A stretch of 55,402 nt of DNA from Halalkalibacter alkaliphilus (GCF_023555415.1 NZ_JAKRYL010000028.1:1-55402), one strand, 5' to 3'; numbered from the stretch's first letter, positions 41,110-50,457 are shown. Made by a program: numbers and translations. The notes: generated from the sequence alone by a model not told the origin.

Positions 41110-41221
41110 CTTTTTAGAGGAACCATAGGATAAAGTATCGCTAGTCGTAAAGTGATAAAACGGATTGACAAAGCTCAAAAAAGAGGAGTTTTTAAAATGC
41201 ACTAAAAGGGAGTGGGGGTAA

Positions 41222-41884
41222 ATGGCAGTAAAAAAGCAATTTGCTGTAATTGGCTTGGGGCGATTTGGTGGAAGTATTTGTAAAGAACTATACAAAATGG
41301 GACATCAAGTTTTAGCTATTGACAATCGAGATCACAAAGTGAATGAATTTGCAACGTTTGCTACGCATGCAGTTATTGCCAATTCAACAGATGAAAAAGC
41401 TTTAAAATCTCTAGGTATAAGAAACTTTGAATATGTCATTGTTGCAATTGGGGATGATATACAAACAAGTATTTTGACAACACTTCTATTAAAAGAAATG
41501 AACGTTAAAAATGTATGGGTAAAAGCTCAAAATGCCTATCACCATAAAGTATTAGAGAAAATAGGGGCAGATCGTATCATACATCCAGAGCATGATATGG
41601 GAATTAGAATTGCTCAACATTTAAATTCTGAAAAAATCGTAGACTATATTGAATTATCAGAGGAATATAGCATTGTGGAATTGTTAGCGACAAGGAAAAT
41701 TCACAATAAATCATTAGTTGATCTAAATGTTCGAGCAAAGTACGGTTGTACAATTTTAGCGATAAAAAGAGCCGAAAGAATTAATGTTTCTCCTTTGCCA
41801 GATGAGATCATTCATGAAGGTGATATGTTAGTCGTTATTGGTCATAAAAATGACCTGAAACGGTTTGAAGATGAAGGCATGTAA
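41222..41884 (+). CDS. ktrA: KtrA, regulatory RCK subunit of a K+ uptake system
   Basis: A 220-residue cytosolic RCK protein: a Rossmann domain with FAVIGLGRFGGSICKEL (nucleotide loop) and the RCK-C domain YSIVELLATRKIHNKS...DLNVRAKYGCTILAIK (given in parts), which in KtrA binds c-di-AMP. It gates the KtrB membrane subunit and aids osmotic adaptation. No ktrB lies next to it, so the membrane partner must be elsewhere, as for KtrC/KtrD in B. subtilis. The 112-base upstream gap is too short for a c-di-AMP riboswitch. RBS GGGAGTGGGGG before ATG. Confidence 0.85.
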   Translation: MAVKKQFAVIGLGRFGGSICKELYKMGHQVLAIDNRDHKVNEFATFATHAVIANSTDEKALKSLGIRNFEYVIVAIGDDIQTSILTTLLLKEMNVKNVWVKAQNAYHHKVLEKIGADRIIHPEHDMGIRIAQHLNSEKIVDYIELSEEYSIVELLATRKIHNKSLVDLNVRAKYGCTILAIKRAERINVSPLPDEIIHEGDMLVVIGHKNDLKRFEDEGM

Positions 41885-41892
41885 TACGTATC

Positions 41893-41928
41893 GAAAAGCT
41901 TCTCAGTGTTGTGCTGAGGAGCTTTTCA
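41893..41928 (+). terminator. Hairpin after ktrA
   Basis: GAAAAGCTTCTCAG / CTGAGGAGCTTTTC stem, loop TGTTGTG. The T run is inside the right arm only, so termination may be partial and could allow read-through into the channel gene. Confidence 0.65.
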
Positions 41929-41986
41929 TAATCTTGTAAGAAATAGGAAATAATAATTGAGGTTAGTCCAAGAAGGAGGGGTAAAT

Positions 41987-43012
41987 ATGCTGTTTATTTT
42001 TGAAATTATGAGGATGACAGTGAAAATAAAAAAATTAACATTGCTTTTGCTTACATTTATTTTTTTAATCTGTAGTGCCTTCCTCATTCATTGGTTAGAG
42101 CCCGAAATGTTTCCTGACCCTTTTATTGGATTTTGGTATGTAATGACAACCGTCACAACAACAGGCTATGGTGATTTCGTGCCAGAGACAACATTAGGTC
42201 GTCTGTTTGGCTTATTTCTCTATTTTGTTGGTATTGGACTAATTGGTATTGTCATTGGGAAGATCGTAGAAGGATTTGGGATATACAGAAAGCTAAAGGA
42301 GGAAGGGAAATTGAGTTACAAAGGGCAAGGTCACTATGTGATCGTAGGGTGGTCAAGTAAAGCTAAACATACAATGAATGAAATTCTAGAGATAGATGAT
42401 AAGGCAAAGATTTTAGTAATAGATTCAAGGGCAAAGACTCCTTTTGAACATGAGAAAATGAGTTATATTCAAGGAGACCCAACCGATAAAGAAATATTAG
42501 AAAAAGCGAATATAATACAGGCAAAGGCTGTATTAATTTTCACACAGGACAATGAATTTAATCCCACAGCAGCTGATGGCCAATCTTTGCTAACCGTGTC
42601 CGCAATTGAAGGCTATGCAGTTGAAATGAAACAGGAAATCTATACAATTGTTGAAATTCTTAAGGAGAAACATATCTCCAATTTTAAGCATGCGAATGTC
42701 GATGAATTTGTTATTGCAGATGAGGCACTTTCTGATTTAATGGCCAAATCAGCCGTTGATAAAGGCTCAAGTAAATTAATTATGAAATTACTAAGTAGAA
42801 AAAGTGGGGTTGATATTAGGAAAATAAAAAAGCAGCCAGTTTGGCAAACATATAATGATGCATTTGAAGAATTAAAGCAACTCGGGGCTACACTTATATC
42901 TGACCGTAATGATTTTAATTTGTTAACAAAATTAGAGGAACCGATACCAAATGAAGCGGAACTGTATGTGATTTGTAGCAAGGAAGCGTATGAGAAAATG
43001 GCTACATCTTAA
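41987..43012 (+). CDS. Two-helix potassium channel with RCK (TrkA-N) domain, YugO-like
   Basis: A 341-residue K+ channel. Two membrane helices (about 15-33 and 73-92) flank a pore loop with the selectivity filter TTTGYGDF (GYGD at 60-63). A cytosolic TrkA-N domain follows from about residue 113 (HYVIVGWSSKAKHTMNEIL) with the SYIQGDPTDKEILEKA nucleotide-domain pattern. B. subtilis YugO has the same build and releases K+ as an electrical signal in biofilms. The start at 41987 has AAGGAGGGG upstream; the longer frame from 41957 runs through it. It follows ktrA by 102 bases, so K+ uptake regulation and K+ release are encoded side by side. Confidence 0.85.
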   Translation: MLFIFEIMRMTVKIKKLTLLLLTFIFLICSAFLIHWLEPEMFPDPFIGFWYVMTTVTTTGYGDFVPETTLGRLFGLFLYFVGIGLIGIVIGKIVEGFGIYRKLKEEGKLSYKGQGHYVIVGWSSKAKHTMNEILEIDDKAKILVIDSRAKTPFEHEKMSYIQGDPTDKEILEKANIIQAKAVLIFTQDNEFNPTAADGQSLLTVSAIEGYAVEMKQEIYTIVEILKEKHISNFKHANVDEFVIADEALSDLMAKSAVDKGSSKLIMKLLSRKSGVDIRKIKKQPVWQTYNDAFEELKQLGATLISDRNDFNLLTKLEEPIPNEAELYVICSKEAYEKMATS

Positions 43013-43050
43013 GGAGTCTATAAACAAAGGCTGTTAATACTCCTTTTAAC

Positions 43051-43087
43051 TAAGTAGGGTTACCACATTAGGATAACCCTATTTTGA
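43051..43087. terminator. Bidirectional hairpin between channel and permease genes
   Basis: TAGGGTTA..CC / GG..TAACCCTA stem followed by TTTTG; convergent genes on both sides. Confidence 0.65.
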
Positions 43088-43093
43088 CATCAA

Positions 43094-44521
43094 CTATAAA
43101 AAAAGCAATCCAAAAATCGTTGTAATTGTTAAACCAATGATCACGGGTATGAAACTTTTTCGAACGAGATCTAAAACTGATATTTTGGCAAATCCGGCTA
43201 TGGCAATAATAGGTGACCATGCAACCAATGTCCCGCCGCCAACCCAAATCGCTCCCATCTGACCAATTGCTGCTAACGTTGCAGGGTCTACGCCGACAGT
43301 TGTGGCAAATGCATCAGAGAGGGAACCAATTAACGGCAGACCTGAGAATCCGGATCCGTCTAGACCTGAAATCATTCCAAGTATAAGGATTCCAAAACCT
43401 GTAATAAAAGCATTATCTGGGATAGCGTGTTGACTTGACTCTACTAAATCAAATAAAAAGGCAGGTGCATGATCTGGATCGTTTACTCCTAAAATACTTG
43501 CAGAAAACTCTCCACTTCCCATAAAGAAAAAACCTGCTATTGGAATGACTAAACCCATGACTTTAAAAGCAAAAACGAACCCTTTGACAATATGATCACT
43601 GACTTCTTTTAACGATTTTCGATAATCACGGAATAAAGATATAGTGATTAATAATAAAACCGCAATACCACCAATTATCGAAGCGCCTGCTCCGTCTGCA
43701 ATGGCTGGAATAGCATCAGAAAACGTAGCTAGAACAACATATACAACAATTGCTAAAAAGGTAGAAGGAACGAGAAAGGCAAAGAACTTGCTATAATTTC
43801 CTTTTTTTACATCCAAATCATCTGATTGTAACGTGACATCACTATCTCCGCTTTTTTCCCACTCGGTCAGATTTTTCTTAGCAGGAGGAACGATCGATTT
43901 TCGAATCATAAAATAGGCAATTGATAATGCGATCGTACCTGCGACGATGGATAAGATTAGAGCTCGGTCGGCAACTGCTGCTGCTTCAATGCCTGAAGTC
44001 GAGGCAGTTAATCCTGGAGCGACTTGAAGTACAAAGTCGGATGATAAAGCCATCCCGTGACCAGCTAACGAAATCGCTAATGCTGCACCAATTGGTGGCA
44101 AACCAGCTTTGATCGCAACAGGAATTAGCAATGCTCCGATTAGTGGTACGGCCGGGGCGGGCCAGAAAAATAACGAAATTGAATAAGTTACTAAAACAAG
44201 AATCCAAAAAGAAAGATGTCCGTTTTTCATGACTTTTTGAAAAGGTATAACCATTTGTTCGTCAGATCCAATCGATTTTAACGACTGTAGTAAAGCGGTC
44301 ATGATAGCGATAATTAAAAAAATATGAAATAGCTCTCCGGCTGCAGTTAAACTTGCATTAAAGATCGCTTGAATCCCGCTTAAAAAGGACCCGTTGTATA
44401 CCCATCCAATTAGAAAACTCATTAATATGGCTGGAACAACTACATTTTGCCTAAATAACATTGTTACAATAATTAAGCATGTTCCGGCTAAATATAACCA
44501 GTGTGCCATTGTTAATTCCAT
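43094..44521 (-). CDS. Permease of the ion transporter superfamily (GntP/CitM-like)
   Basis: A 475-residue polytopic membrane protein with about 11-13 helices. It has re-entrant loop-like stretches (AAALAISLAGHGMALSSD is close to GAALAISLAGHGMALSS here; GLDGSGFSGLPLIG in the second half), typical of secondary carriers for organic anions or of Na+/H+ antiporters. A charged cytoplasmic loop (about 205-245, SGDSDVTLQSDDLDVKK) separates the halves. I cannot name the substrate with confidence; dicarboxylate, gluconate or citrate transport are all possible. RBS AAAGGAGAT before ATG. Confidence 0.65.
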   Translation of the reverse strand: MELTMAHWLYLAGTCLIIVTMLFRQNVVVPAILMSFLIGWVYNGSFLSGIQAIFNASLTAAGELFHIFLIIAIMTALLQSLKSIGSDEQMVIPFQKVMKNGHLSFWILVLVTYSISLFFWPAPAVPLIGALLIPVAIKAGLPPIGAALAISLAGHGMALSSDFVLQVAPGLTASTSGIEAAAVADRALILSIVAGTIALSIAYFMIRKSIVPPAKKNLTEWEKSGDSDVTLQSDDLDVKKGNYSKFFAFLVPSTFLAIVVYVVLATFSDAIPAIADGAGASIIGGIAVLLLITISLFRDYRKSLKEVSDHIVKGFVFAFKVMGLVIPIAGFFFMGSGEFSASILGVNDPDHAPAFLFDLVESSQHAIPDNAFITGFGILILGMISGLDGSGFSGLPLIGSLSDAFATTVGVDPATLAAIGQMGAIWVGGGTLVAWSPIIAIAGFAKISVLDLVRKSFIPVIIGLTITTIFGLLFL

Positions 44522-44702
44522 TGTTCTAATCTCCTTTATACGGATTTTAGAAGAAACGATACCATCCTATGCAGAAGCCCAACTTAATGTGAAAGAGGCC
44601 GTTTACGTATACTTGAATAAAAGACATTACTGAAAAACAATGATATAATTTGTACGTTAATTTTATAGTGCTTATTATTAGGTTGAGGAACTAGGTGATT
44701 AT

Positions 44703-45758
44703 ATGGATTTTACGATTAATTATTTATCATTCTTTGTCGTTCAAGTCGACGGACAAGGAGAGCAAGCAGATAAGCGTTTTAAGCATTACCAAACTTTAGA
44801 TGAAGTGATGTACATAGATAGTGCGTTAAAAGATTTTCTTGATGGGGAATTAATGAAAGTTGCAAAGCGGAAGGTAGAACGGAACCCAAAGTCAGATTCA
44901 GTTCCAACGAAAATCGGTCGGTTTATTGTGGAACCAGGATATGATTTAGAAACAAACCCTAATTATAATATGTTTCATCGAATTCGTTCAGCAGGTTCAA
45001 TAGATGATTTTAAGAATAGTAGTGAAGAGTTGGTTCAAGCTTATATGGATACAAGTGCGATAAGGGGAGGAGCATTACTGGTTCTGCGAGCTAAATTTAA
45101 TAAATACTTTGATGAACCATTTGTCTTTGTTTTAAAATGTGACTTTGAACAAAAAGTAGCAACCATTACAGATGAAAAAACGATGATTCGTAATGTTGAA
45201 CGAGCGATTACAACAAAGAATATGAAATCTATCCAGTATCCATATATGCCGGAAGAAGGTATGCTTGAAGAGTGGGAGCTTAAGATTCATCAATCCTCAC
45301 ATGCTAGATACTTTGAAGACTTCTTAAAGTTTGTCGAGTACCATCAATCGTTACCAGAGATTGTTAAAACACAGGTTGTGCAAATGGCACAGCAACATAT
45401 TGCTGAAACGTATCGGGAGGAGAGTCCTGAACGAATCCAGGAAGAAGAGTACATTGAAGCTTGGTCGAATACTCCAGTTCGTGAAATGCAGGAAAAGTGG
45501 ACGCCAGAGCAAGTTGTAGAAGCATCAGCTCCAATCATTGAACATCAGCCGGAGATTCCGTTAAAGCTGAAGCTTGACCATATTGATGTAAAGGCAATGT
45601 TATCGGATTTTGGTGAAAGTCTCCATATTGCGAAGGTGAATGGAAAGTATGTGATTGTCATTGAAGGAGATTCGTTTACGTTTGAGAAGGGGGTTTCACC
45701 GGTGGAGTTTTTGAAGCCGGAGCCTTTGGATGAGGTGTTGAGGAAGGTTGGGAGGTAG
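44703..45758 (+). CDS. DUF3900 domain-containing protein
   Basis: A 351-residue soluble, acidic protein beginning DFTINYLSFFVVQVDGQGE, which matches the DUF3900 opening. The central part includes DTSAIRGGALLVLRAKFNKYFDEPFVFVLKCDFEQ (given as landmarks: RGGALLVLRAKFNKY, FVFVLKCDFEQKVAT) and MKSIQYPYMPEEG. The C-terminal third is a Glu/Gln-rich segment plus a small domain with SLHIAKVNGKYVIVIEGD. Family function is unknown. The last 100 bases are richer in G than the rest of the gene. RBS: weak, AACTAGGTGATT before ATG. Confidence 0.75.
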   Translation: MDFTINYLSFFVVQVDGQGEQADKRFKHYQTLDEVMYIDSALKDFLDGELMKVAKRKVERNPKSDSVPTKIGRFIVEPGYDLETNPNYNMFHRIRSAGSIDDFKNSSEELVQAYMDTSAIRGGALLVLRAKFNKYFDEPFVFVLKCDFEQKVATITDEKTMIRNVERAITTKNMKSIQYPYMPEEGMLEEWELKIHQSSHARYFEDFLKFVEYHQSLPEIVKTQVVQMAQQHIAETYREESPERIQEEEYIEAWSNTPVREMQEKWTPEQVVEASAPIIEHQPEIPLKLKLDHIDVKAMLSDFGESLHIAKVNGKYVIVIEGDSFTFEKGVSPVEFLKPEPLDEVLRKVGR

Positions 45759-45773
45759 GTAAAGGGGTATTGC

Positions 45774-45820
45774 CTAAATAAGGAATGGATGAGGGTTTCT
45801 CTATCCATTTCTTATTTAGT
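45774..45820. terminator. Bidirectional hairpin terminator
   Basis: 17-bp stem CTAAATAAGGAATGGAT / ATCCATTTCTTATTTAG, one mismatch, between convergent DUF3900 and proA genes. Confidence 0.75.
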
Positions 45821-45857
45821 GGGGATAATATTGTAGCTTTAAGGGTTTACCCTGCAA

Positions 45858-47123
45858 CTACCTAATTTGTCCATTTCCTGAAATTTGTAATTTTGTTGTA
45901 GTTAAGGCTGGCAGCCCCATTGGTCCACGAGCATGAAGTTTTTGGGTCGAAATTCCAATTTCTGCTCCGTAACCTAAAGCGCTCCCATCCGTAAATCGTG
46001 TTGAGGCATTATGATAAACGGCAGCAGCGTCAACTTCCTGTAAAAATTGTTCTGCGATGTTTTGATTTTCTGTAATAATTGCCTCAGAATGTTTCGTTCC
46101 ATATTTTTCTATATGGGTAATAGCTTCTTGAATGTCATTGACAAGTTTAACGGCAAGATCTAAACTCAAATATTCCTCAGCCCAATCTTTTTCAACAGCC
46201 TCAACAGAGCCAGGAATCATTTTCACAGCTTCCTTATCACCATGTACGCTAATGTTATATTCGTTGAGCTTAGAAATTAGCAAATCCTTATGATTCATAA
46301 ACCAATCTTTTTGAATAAGTACCGTTTCTAAGGCATTACAAACAGCAGGTCGATCAGTCTTAGCATTAATAATAATATTTAACGCTTTTTCTACATCAGC
46401 TTCTTTGTCTATATAAATATGGACGTTACCAACACCGGTCTCAAGGACGGGGATGGTTGCTTTTGTTACGACGGTTTCAATTAATGAACCACCACCTCTA
46501 GGGATGAGAACATCGATATATTGTTTTAAGGTAAACAGTTGTTCAGTCGCTTTTCTATCTGTACTAGCGATAAATTGAACTGCGTCTACTGGTATTTTTG
46601 TTTTATTGAGAGCTTCATGAATGACAGAAACGATTGCTTTATTTGAAGACAAAGCAGAAGAACCGCCTTTTAAGATGATCGCGTTTCCTGATTTTAAAGC
46701 AAGTCCCGTCGCATCGACCGTTACGTTCGGTCTAGCTTCATAAATCATTCCTATTACTCCGAGAGGAACACGCACATTTTTTACTTTCAGTCCATTTTCC
46801 AATGTCCATTCAGAAACAATTTCACTTGTAGGGTCTTTCAATTTAACAACCTCTCTTAGACCATTGGCAAAGTCATTTACACGTTCTTTCGTTAGAAGGA
46901 GACGGTCCATAAAGGCACTATCGAAGTTTTTTTCTTTTCCTTTATCAAGGTCCTTTTGATTCTCATTTAATAAAAATGAGTAATTCTTTTCTAATTCATC
47001 CGCAATGATAAGTAAAGCTTCATTTTTATCGTTTGTAGACAAAATACTTAATGCCTTGCCAGCTATTTGGGCCTTCTTTGCTTGCTCTTTCACATTTATT
47101 TGACTACTAGCTATTTTACTCAA
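45858..47123 (-). CDS. proA: Glutamate-5-semialdehyde dehydrogenase (gamma-glutamyl phosphate reductase)
   Basis: Second enzyme of proline synthesis: reduces gamma-glutamyl phosphate to glutamate semialdehyde with NADPH. It has 421 residues, the usual length. Family landmarks are PLGVIGMIYEARPNVTVDA, ILKGGSSALSSNKA, LIPRGGGSLI, RPAVCNALETVL (containing the catalytic Cys) and FTDGSALGYGAEIGISTQKLHARGP near the end. Last gene of the proC-proB-proA operon, 21 bases after proB. The start codon is TTG with AAAGGAGAG upstream. Confidence 0.93.
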   Translation of the reverse strand: MSKIASSQINVKEQAKKAQIAGKALSILSTNDKNEALLIIADELEKNYSFLLNENQKDLDKGKEKNFDSAFMDRLLLTKERVNDFANGLREVVKLKDPTSEIVSEWTLENGLKVKNVRVPLGVIGMIYEARPNVTVDATGLALKSGNAIILKGGSSALSSNKAIVSVIHEALNKTKIPVDAVQFIASTDRKATEQLFTLKQYIDVLIPRGGGSLIETVVTKATIPVLETGVGNVHIYIDKEADVEKALNIIINAKTDRPAVCNALETVLIQKDWFMNHKDLLISKLNEYNISVHGDKEAVKMIPGSVEAVEKDWAEEYLSLDLAVKLVNDIQEAITHIEKYGTKHSEAIITENQNIAEQFLQEVDAAAVYHNASTRFTDGSALGYGAEIGISTQKLHARGPMGLPALTTTKLQISGNGQIR

Positions 47124-47144
47124 GCAGATTCTCTCCTTTAATTG

Positions 47145-48284
47145 TTAGTTTGGTGTATTTATATTTGTATAGCAAACGAAGTCATTTTGACTAATGGCTT
47201 CACTTTTTGTTACTTTTATATGGTCTGGAATTTCCTTTAGTTTGAGTCTTTTGATTTCCCTTAGCTGCTCAGCAGAGTAATTAATGACACCACGCCCGAC
47301 TTCGTCTCCATTCATATGACGTATAACAACAACATCACCACAATCAAACGTTCCATTCACTTCCCGAACTCCTTGTGGAAGTAAGTGACTTTGCTCTTCT
47401 GTAATAGCGATACGTGCTCCTTCATCAATAATGACTTCGCCTTTTGTACCTGAATTAAACGCGATCCAATGCTGTCTTACATCTAGATCATCTTGCTCTG
47501 CATTCGGTTTAAAATAGGTCCCTTTTGCTCTATGGTTCACAGCATCCAATAAAATATTTGGTTTATTCGCATCTCCAATAAATGTTTCAATTCCTGCAGC
47601 TAGTGAGATTTTTACGGCTTCAATTTTAGAACCCATTCCTCCTGTTCCAACTTCACTATCTGAATCACCAGCAGCATCTTCAATCTCTGGAGTAATTTCT
47701 TGAACTACCTCTATAAGTTTAGCGTTAGGGTTTGTTCTAGGGTTGTCGTTATATAGCCCATCAATATCTGATAAAATAACGAGTTGATCTGCTTCAACCA
47801 AACCAGCGACCTTAGCTGATAAGGTGTCGTTATCGCCAAATTTTAATTGCTTAATGGTAATGGTATCGTTCTCGTTAACAATTGGAACAGCTCCTCGTTC
47901 TAAAAGGACTTGTATCGTGTTTCGGGCATTCATATACCGTTTTTGATCTAAAAAATCACTTCGAGTAATTAATATTTGTGAAGCTACATATCCATGAGAT
48001 CCAAATCTCTCTGAATATGCTTCCATCAAAAGGCATTGTCCGATGGAAGCTGCAGCCTGTTTTTCAGCCAAGTTATGAGGGCGTTCTATAAAGCCAAGTT
48101 TTCGATATCCCGCCGCAACAGCCCCTGAAGATACTAAAACAAGTTCATGACCATCATCTAAAATAAGCGCAATTTCATCCACTAAGCGGACTAATTTCCT
48201 TATACTAATTTCACCGTTTCGACTCGTTAATGAACTACTGCCAATTTTGACAACAATTCGTTTCTTTTGTTGACTTTCTCCCAA
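47145..48284 (-). CDS. proB: Glutamate 5-kinase
   Basis: First enzyme of proline synthesis: phosphorylates glutamate with ATP. It has 379 residues: an amino acid kinase domain (VVKIGSSSLTS near the start, ALILDDGHELVLVSSGAVAAG, VNENDTITIKQLKFGDNDTLSA as landmarks, GTGGMGSKIEAVKI) and a C-terminal PUA domain (from about 285, GARIAITEEQSHLLPQGV). The PUA domain marks the regulated bacterial type that is feedback-inhibited by proline. Start TTG with AGAGGTGAA upstream. Middle gene of the operon. Confidence 0.92.
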   Translation of the reverse strand: MGESQQKKRIVVKIGSSSLTSRNGEISIRKLVRLVDEIALILDDGHELVLVSSGAVAAGYRKLGFIERPHNLAEKQAAASIGQCLLMEAYSERFGSHGYVASQILITRSDFLDQKRYMNARNTIQVLLERGAVPIVNENDTITIKQLKFGDNDTLSAKVAGLVEADQLVILSDIDGLYNDNPRTNPNAKLIEVVQEITPEIEDAAGDSDSEVGTGGMGSKIEAVKISLAAGIETFIGDANKPNILLDAVNHRAKGTYFKPNAEQDDLDVRQHWIAFNSGTKGEVIIDEGARIAITEEQSHLLPQGVREVNGTFDCGDVVVIRHMNGDEVGRGVINYSAEQLREIKRLKLKEIPDHIKVTKSEAISQNDFVCYTNINTPN

Positions 48285-48312
48285 TTTTATTCACCTCTAT
48301 TTTTGCAAAATA

Positions 48313-49161
48313 TTACCTTAGTGTATTTTCTGGTATCGTAGACATCTCTTTAGTAATTTCTCTTGAACGTTCAGCTGCTTGTTTAATACACTCAATTATA
48401 ATTTCCTGGAATCGTTTGTTTTCTAATACATTTAGTCCAGCTTCAGTGGTTCCTCCTGGGCTTTTCACATTGAGATATAGCTCTTTTGGTGTTTGGTTTG
48501 AGGATTTTAACAAGTCGATAGCTCCCTGTATCGTTTGCAAGATTAATTCTCTCCCCAATTCTTGCTCCAAATGAAGTTCTTCTAACGAATGAAACATGCC
48601 TTCAACTAAATAATACATATAGGCAGGACCGCTTCCAGCGATAGCCGTGATACTGTCCACATCTTTTTCTAGTACTTGTTTCACGGTACCAACTGCTTTA
48701 AACAACGATTCTGTGACTGCCAGATGTTTATCGCTGACGTATATGCCTGGAGAGATAACAGTTGCTGATGAGCCGACTGCTGCTGATGTATTAGGCATCA
48801 CTCGAATAACTGGGGCTTTATGACCTAGTAAGTATGAAATATAATCAGTAGTGATTCCAGCGAGCACTGAAAGGATTAGTTGGTTTTCTGAAGTGTACGA
48901 TCGAATAGTTTTAATAGCTTCTTGAACTCCAGCTGGTTTCATTGCGAGTATGACAATATCAGCTTCTGCTAAGACTTGTTCATTGCTTGAGCTTACTTGT
49001 ACACCGTATTTTTCTTTCAATTCAAGAAGGCGTGCTTCGTTTTGACGGTTTGTTACATATATATTTTTAGGGAGCATTTTCTTTTGTTGAATTAAACCTG
49101 AGATAATTGCTTCAGCCATAGATCCTGCACCAATAAAAGCTAACTTATGATGTTGTGTCAC
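48313..49161 (-). CDS. proC: Pyrroline-5-carboxylate reductase
   Basis: Last enzyme of proline synthesis: reduces pyrroline-5-carboxylate to proline. It has 282 residues with the N-terminal Rossmann loop AFIGAGSMAEAIISG, VRVMPNTSAAVGSSAT in its usual place, AIAGSGPAYMYYLVEG, and the C-terminal KSPGGTTEAGLNVLE. First gene of the minus-strand operon proC-proB-proA (28 bases to proB). Start is GTG with GGAGATGAT upstream. No T-box leader is visible before it, unlike the anabolic proBA and proI genes of B. subtilis. An osmotically controlled unit, like B. subtilis proHJ, is therefore possible. Confidence 0.92.
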   Translation of the reverse strand: MTQHHKLAFIGAGSMAEAIISGLIQQKKMLPKNIYVTNRQNEARLLELKEKYGVQVSSSNEQVLAEADIVILAMKPAGVQEAIKTIRSYTSENQLILSVLAGITTDYISYLLGHKAPVIRVMPNTSAAVGSSATVISPGIYVSDKHLAVTESLFKAVGTVKQVLEKDVDSITAIAGSGPAYMYYLVEGMFHSLEELHLEQELGRELILQTIQGAIDLLKSSNQTPKELYLNVKSPGGTTEAGLNVLENKRFQEIIIECIKQAAERSREITKEMSTIPENTLR

Positions 49162-49282
49162 TAAATATCATCTCCAATTGGTAATTACTTTTAACACCTT
49201 TGTTCAGTAGTCATAAATTAGTCTGCCCAGTCAAAAGGAATTGGATAAGAGTCTAGTTCGATAAATATGAGTGGATATATTA

Positions 49283-49738
49283 CTAATTAGGTTTACGTTG
49301 GAAAGACATTGATATGGAGAGCCAAACGTTAGAGGTATTATTTTGTAAATTTCTTAAATGATTTTCCGTAAAAAATATAATGAAAATTAGATAAATGATA
49401 AAATAAATGGGCAAGGAGTAAAGGTGTTTCAAACCAGTTGGCTGATATAGTTCAATCCAAATAAAAAATGGTTCAATAATGTAGGACGTTGCAAGTGCAG
49501 AGATTAGACCTTTAAGGTAGTGATTAAGCTTAGGCTTCAGCTGAAGTAAGGTCATAATGATAATAGGCTTAGAGTTGTATCCTAAGGAAGGAATGCAGGA
49601 ATTAATGGTAAAACAGAATGTTTATAATACCAAAAACCCAATTGAACGCCAAGAGAATCTAGAAAAGTTGAAAGAAACATAACAAACATAATTAAGGGAT
49701 TTTGTAGAAGACGTATTATTTGACAATTAAAATGTAAT
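49283..49738 (-). pseudogene. Broken gene for a small multi-helix membrane protein (CBO0543-like)
   Basis: The minus strand encodes two matching pieces in different frames. The upstream part (to 49582) reads LLQNPLIMFVMFLSTFLDS and then GFWYYKHSVLPLIPAFLP, meeting TAG exactly where the family usually has a Trp (FLPWD). The downstream 90-residue piece (from 49555) continues LKPKLNHYLKGLISALATS and then EPFFIWIELYQPTGLKHLY. Rejoining them needs a stop reversal and a one-base frame change. The architecture resembles the CBO0543 family of spore-former membrane proteins, from memory. The N-terminal part is also missing or unreadable beyond a TAA near 49740. Confidence 0.6.
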
Positions 49739-49817
49739 TAACATACAGTTGAAAGTAAGTTATTTCCTTTGTGAAATTCAAAGAAGTTGGCATGATAAAG
49801 ATAGGAGTGTGATTGGA

Positions 49818-50351
49818 ATGGCAAAGATCGTTATAATTTCAGGTGGACCATCAAAAACAACTAGGTTAAAAGGTATTATCGATTATGCACAAAGTGTGCT
49901 AAGTGAACAAGGAATGGATGTAGAGGAACTACATGTAATTGACATTCCAGCGGAAGACTTAATTTTAGCTAAATATAACAGTGAAGCTATTTTAGCAGCG
50001 AATAAAAAAGTAGAAGAAGCCGACGCAGTTATTGTAGCAAGCCAAGTTTATAAAGCTTCTTTCACGGGAATCTTAAAAACATACTTAGACTTACTTCCAC
50101 AAAAAGGGCTAGAAAACAAAATTGTTTTACCACTTATGCTAGGTGGTACGATTTCACATTTATTAGCAATTGATTATAGTTTGAAACCAGTTCTAGCTTC
50201 TTTAGGAGCAGAAAATATTGTTAAAGGTGTTTTTACACTTGATACGTGTGTAACTAGAGGAGAAGATGGAAGTACAACAATTGAGCAAGAAGCGAAAGAA
50301 CGGTTAGAGGCTTCCTTCCATAAATTGGTGAAAGAACTAAAAAAACAATAA
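49818..50351 (+). CDS. ssuE: NADPH-dependent FMN reductase (SsuE-like)
   Basis: A 177-residue flavodoxin-fold reductase that supplies reduced FMN to monooxygenases. It starts AKIVIISGGPSKTTRLKG (the phosphate-binding loop), then VIVASQVYKASFTGILKTYLDLLP and LPLMLGGTISHLL, the SsuE/MsuE pattern. No alkanesulfonate monooxygenase (ssuD) or transporter is adjacent, so the partner enzyme is not known here. The frame extends upstream to 49749, but AGGAG and the family N-terminus place the start at 49818. A TTGACA near 49730 is a possible -35. Confidence 0.8.
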   Translation: MAKIVIISGGPSKTTRLKGIIDYAQSVLSEQGMDVEELHVIDIPAEDLILAKYNSEAILAANKKVEEADAVIVASQVYKASFTGILKTYLDLLPQKGLENKIVLPLMLGGTISHLLAIDYSLKPVLASLGAENIVKGVFTLDTCVTRGEDGSTTIEQEAKERLEASFHKLVKELKKQ

Positions 50352-50457
50352 TACTTTATAAAAGAACGAGCTTAAAAAGGAAGTTCGTTCTTTTTTGTGT
50401 CGTGCAGAAATGTAAGTACAGTGTATTGTACATACTAAATGTAGAAAGACCATTAAA

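Noticed and set aside
41110-41221. c-di-AMP (ydaO-type) riboswitch before ktrA
   Set aside because: The gap is only 112 bases and shows none of the conserved core; too short for this class.
49162-49282. T-box leader before proC
   Set aside because: No stem I/specifier arrangement, T-box sequence or terminator-antiterminator pair is visible in this short gap.
49283-49555. Intact 90-residue membrane protein gene
   Set aside because: Its natural N-terminal part continues upstream in another frame beyond a stop, so it is the tail of a pseudogene.
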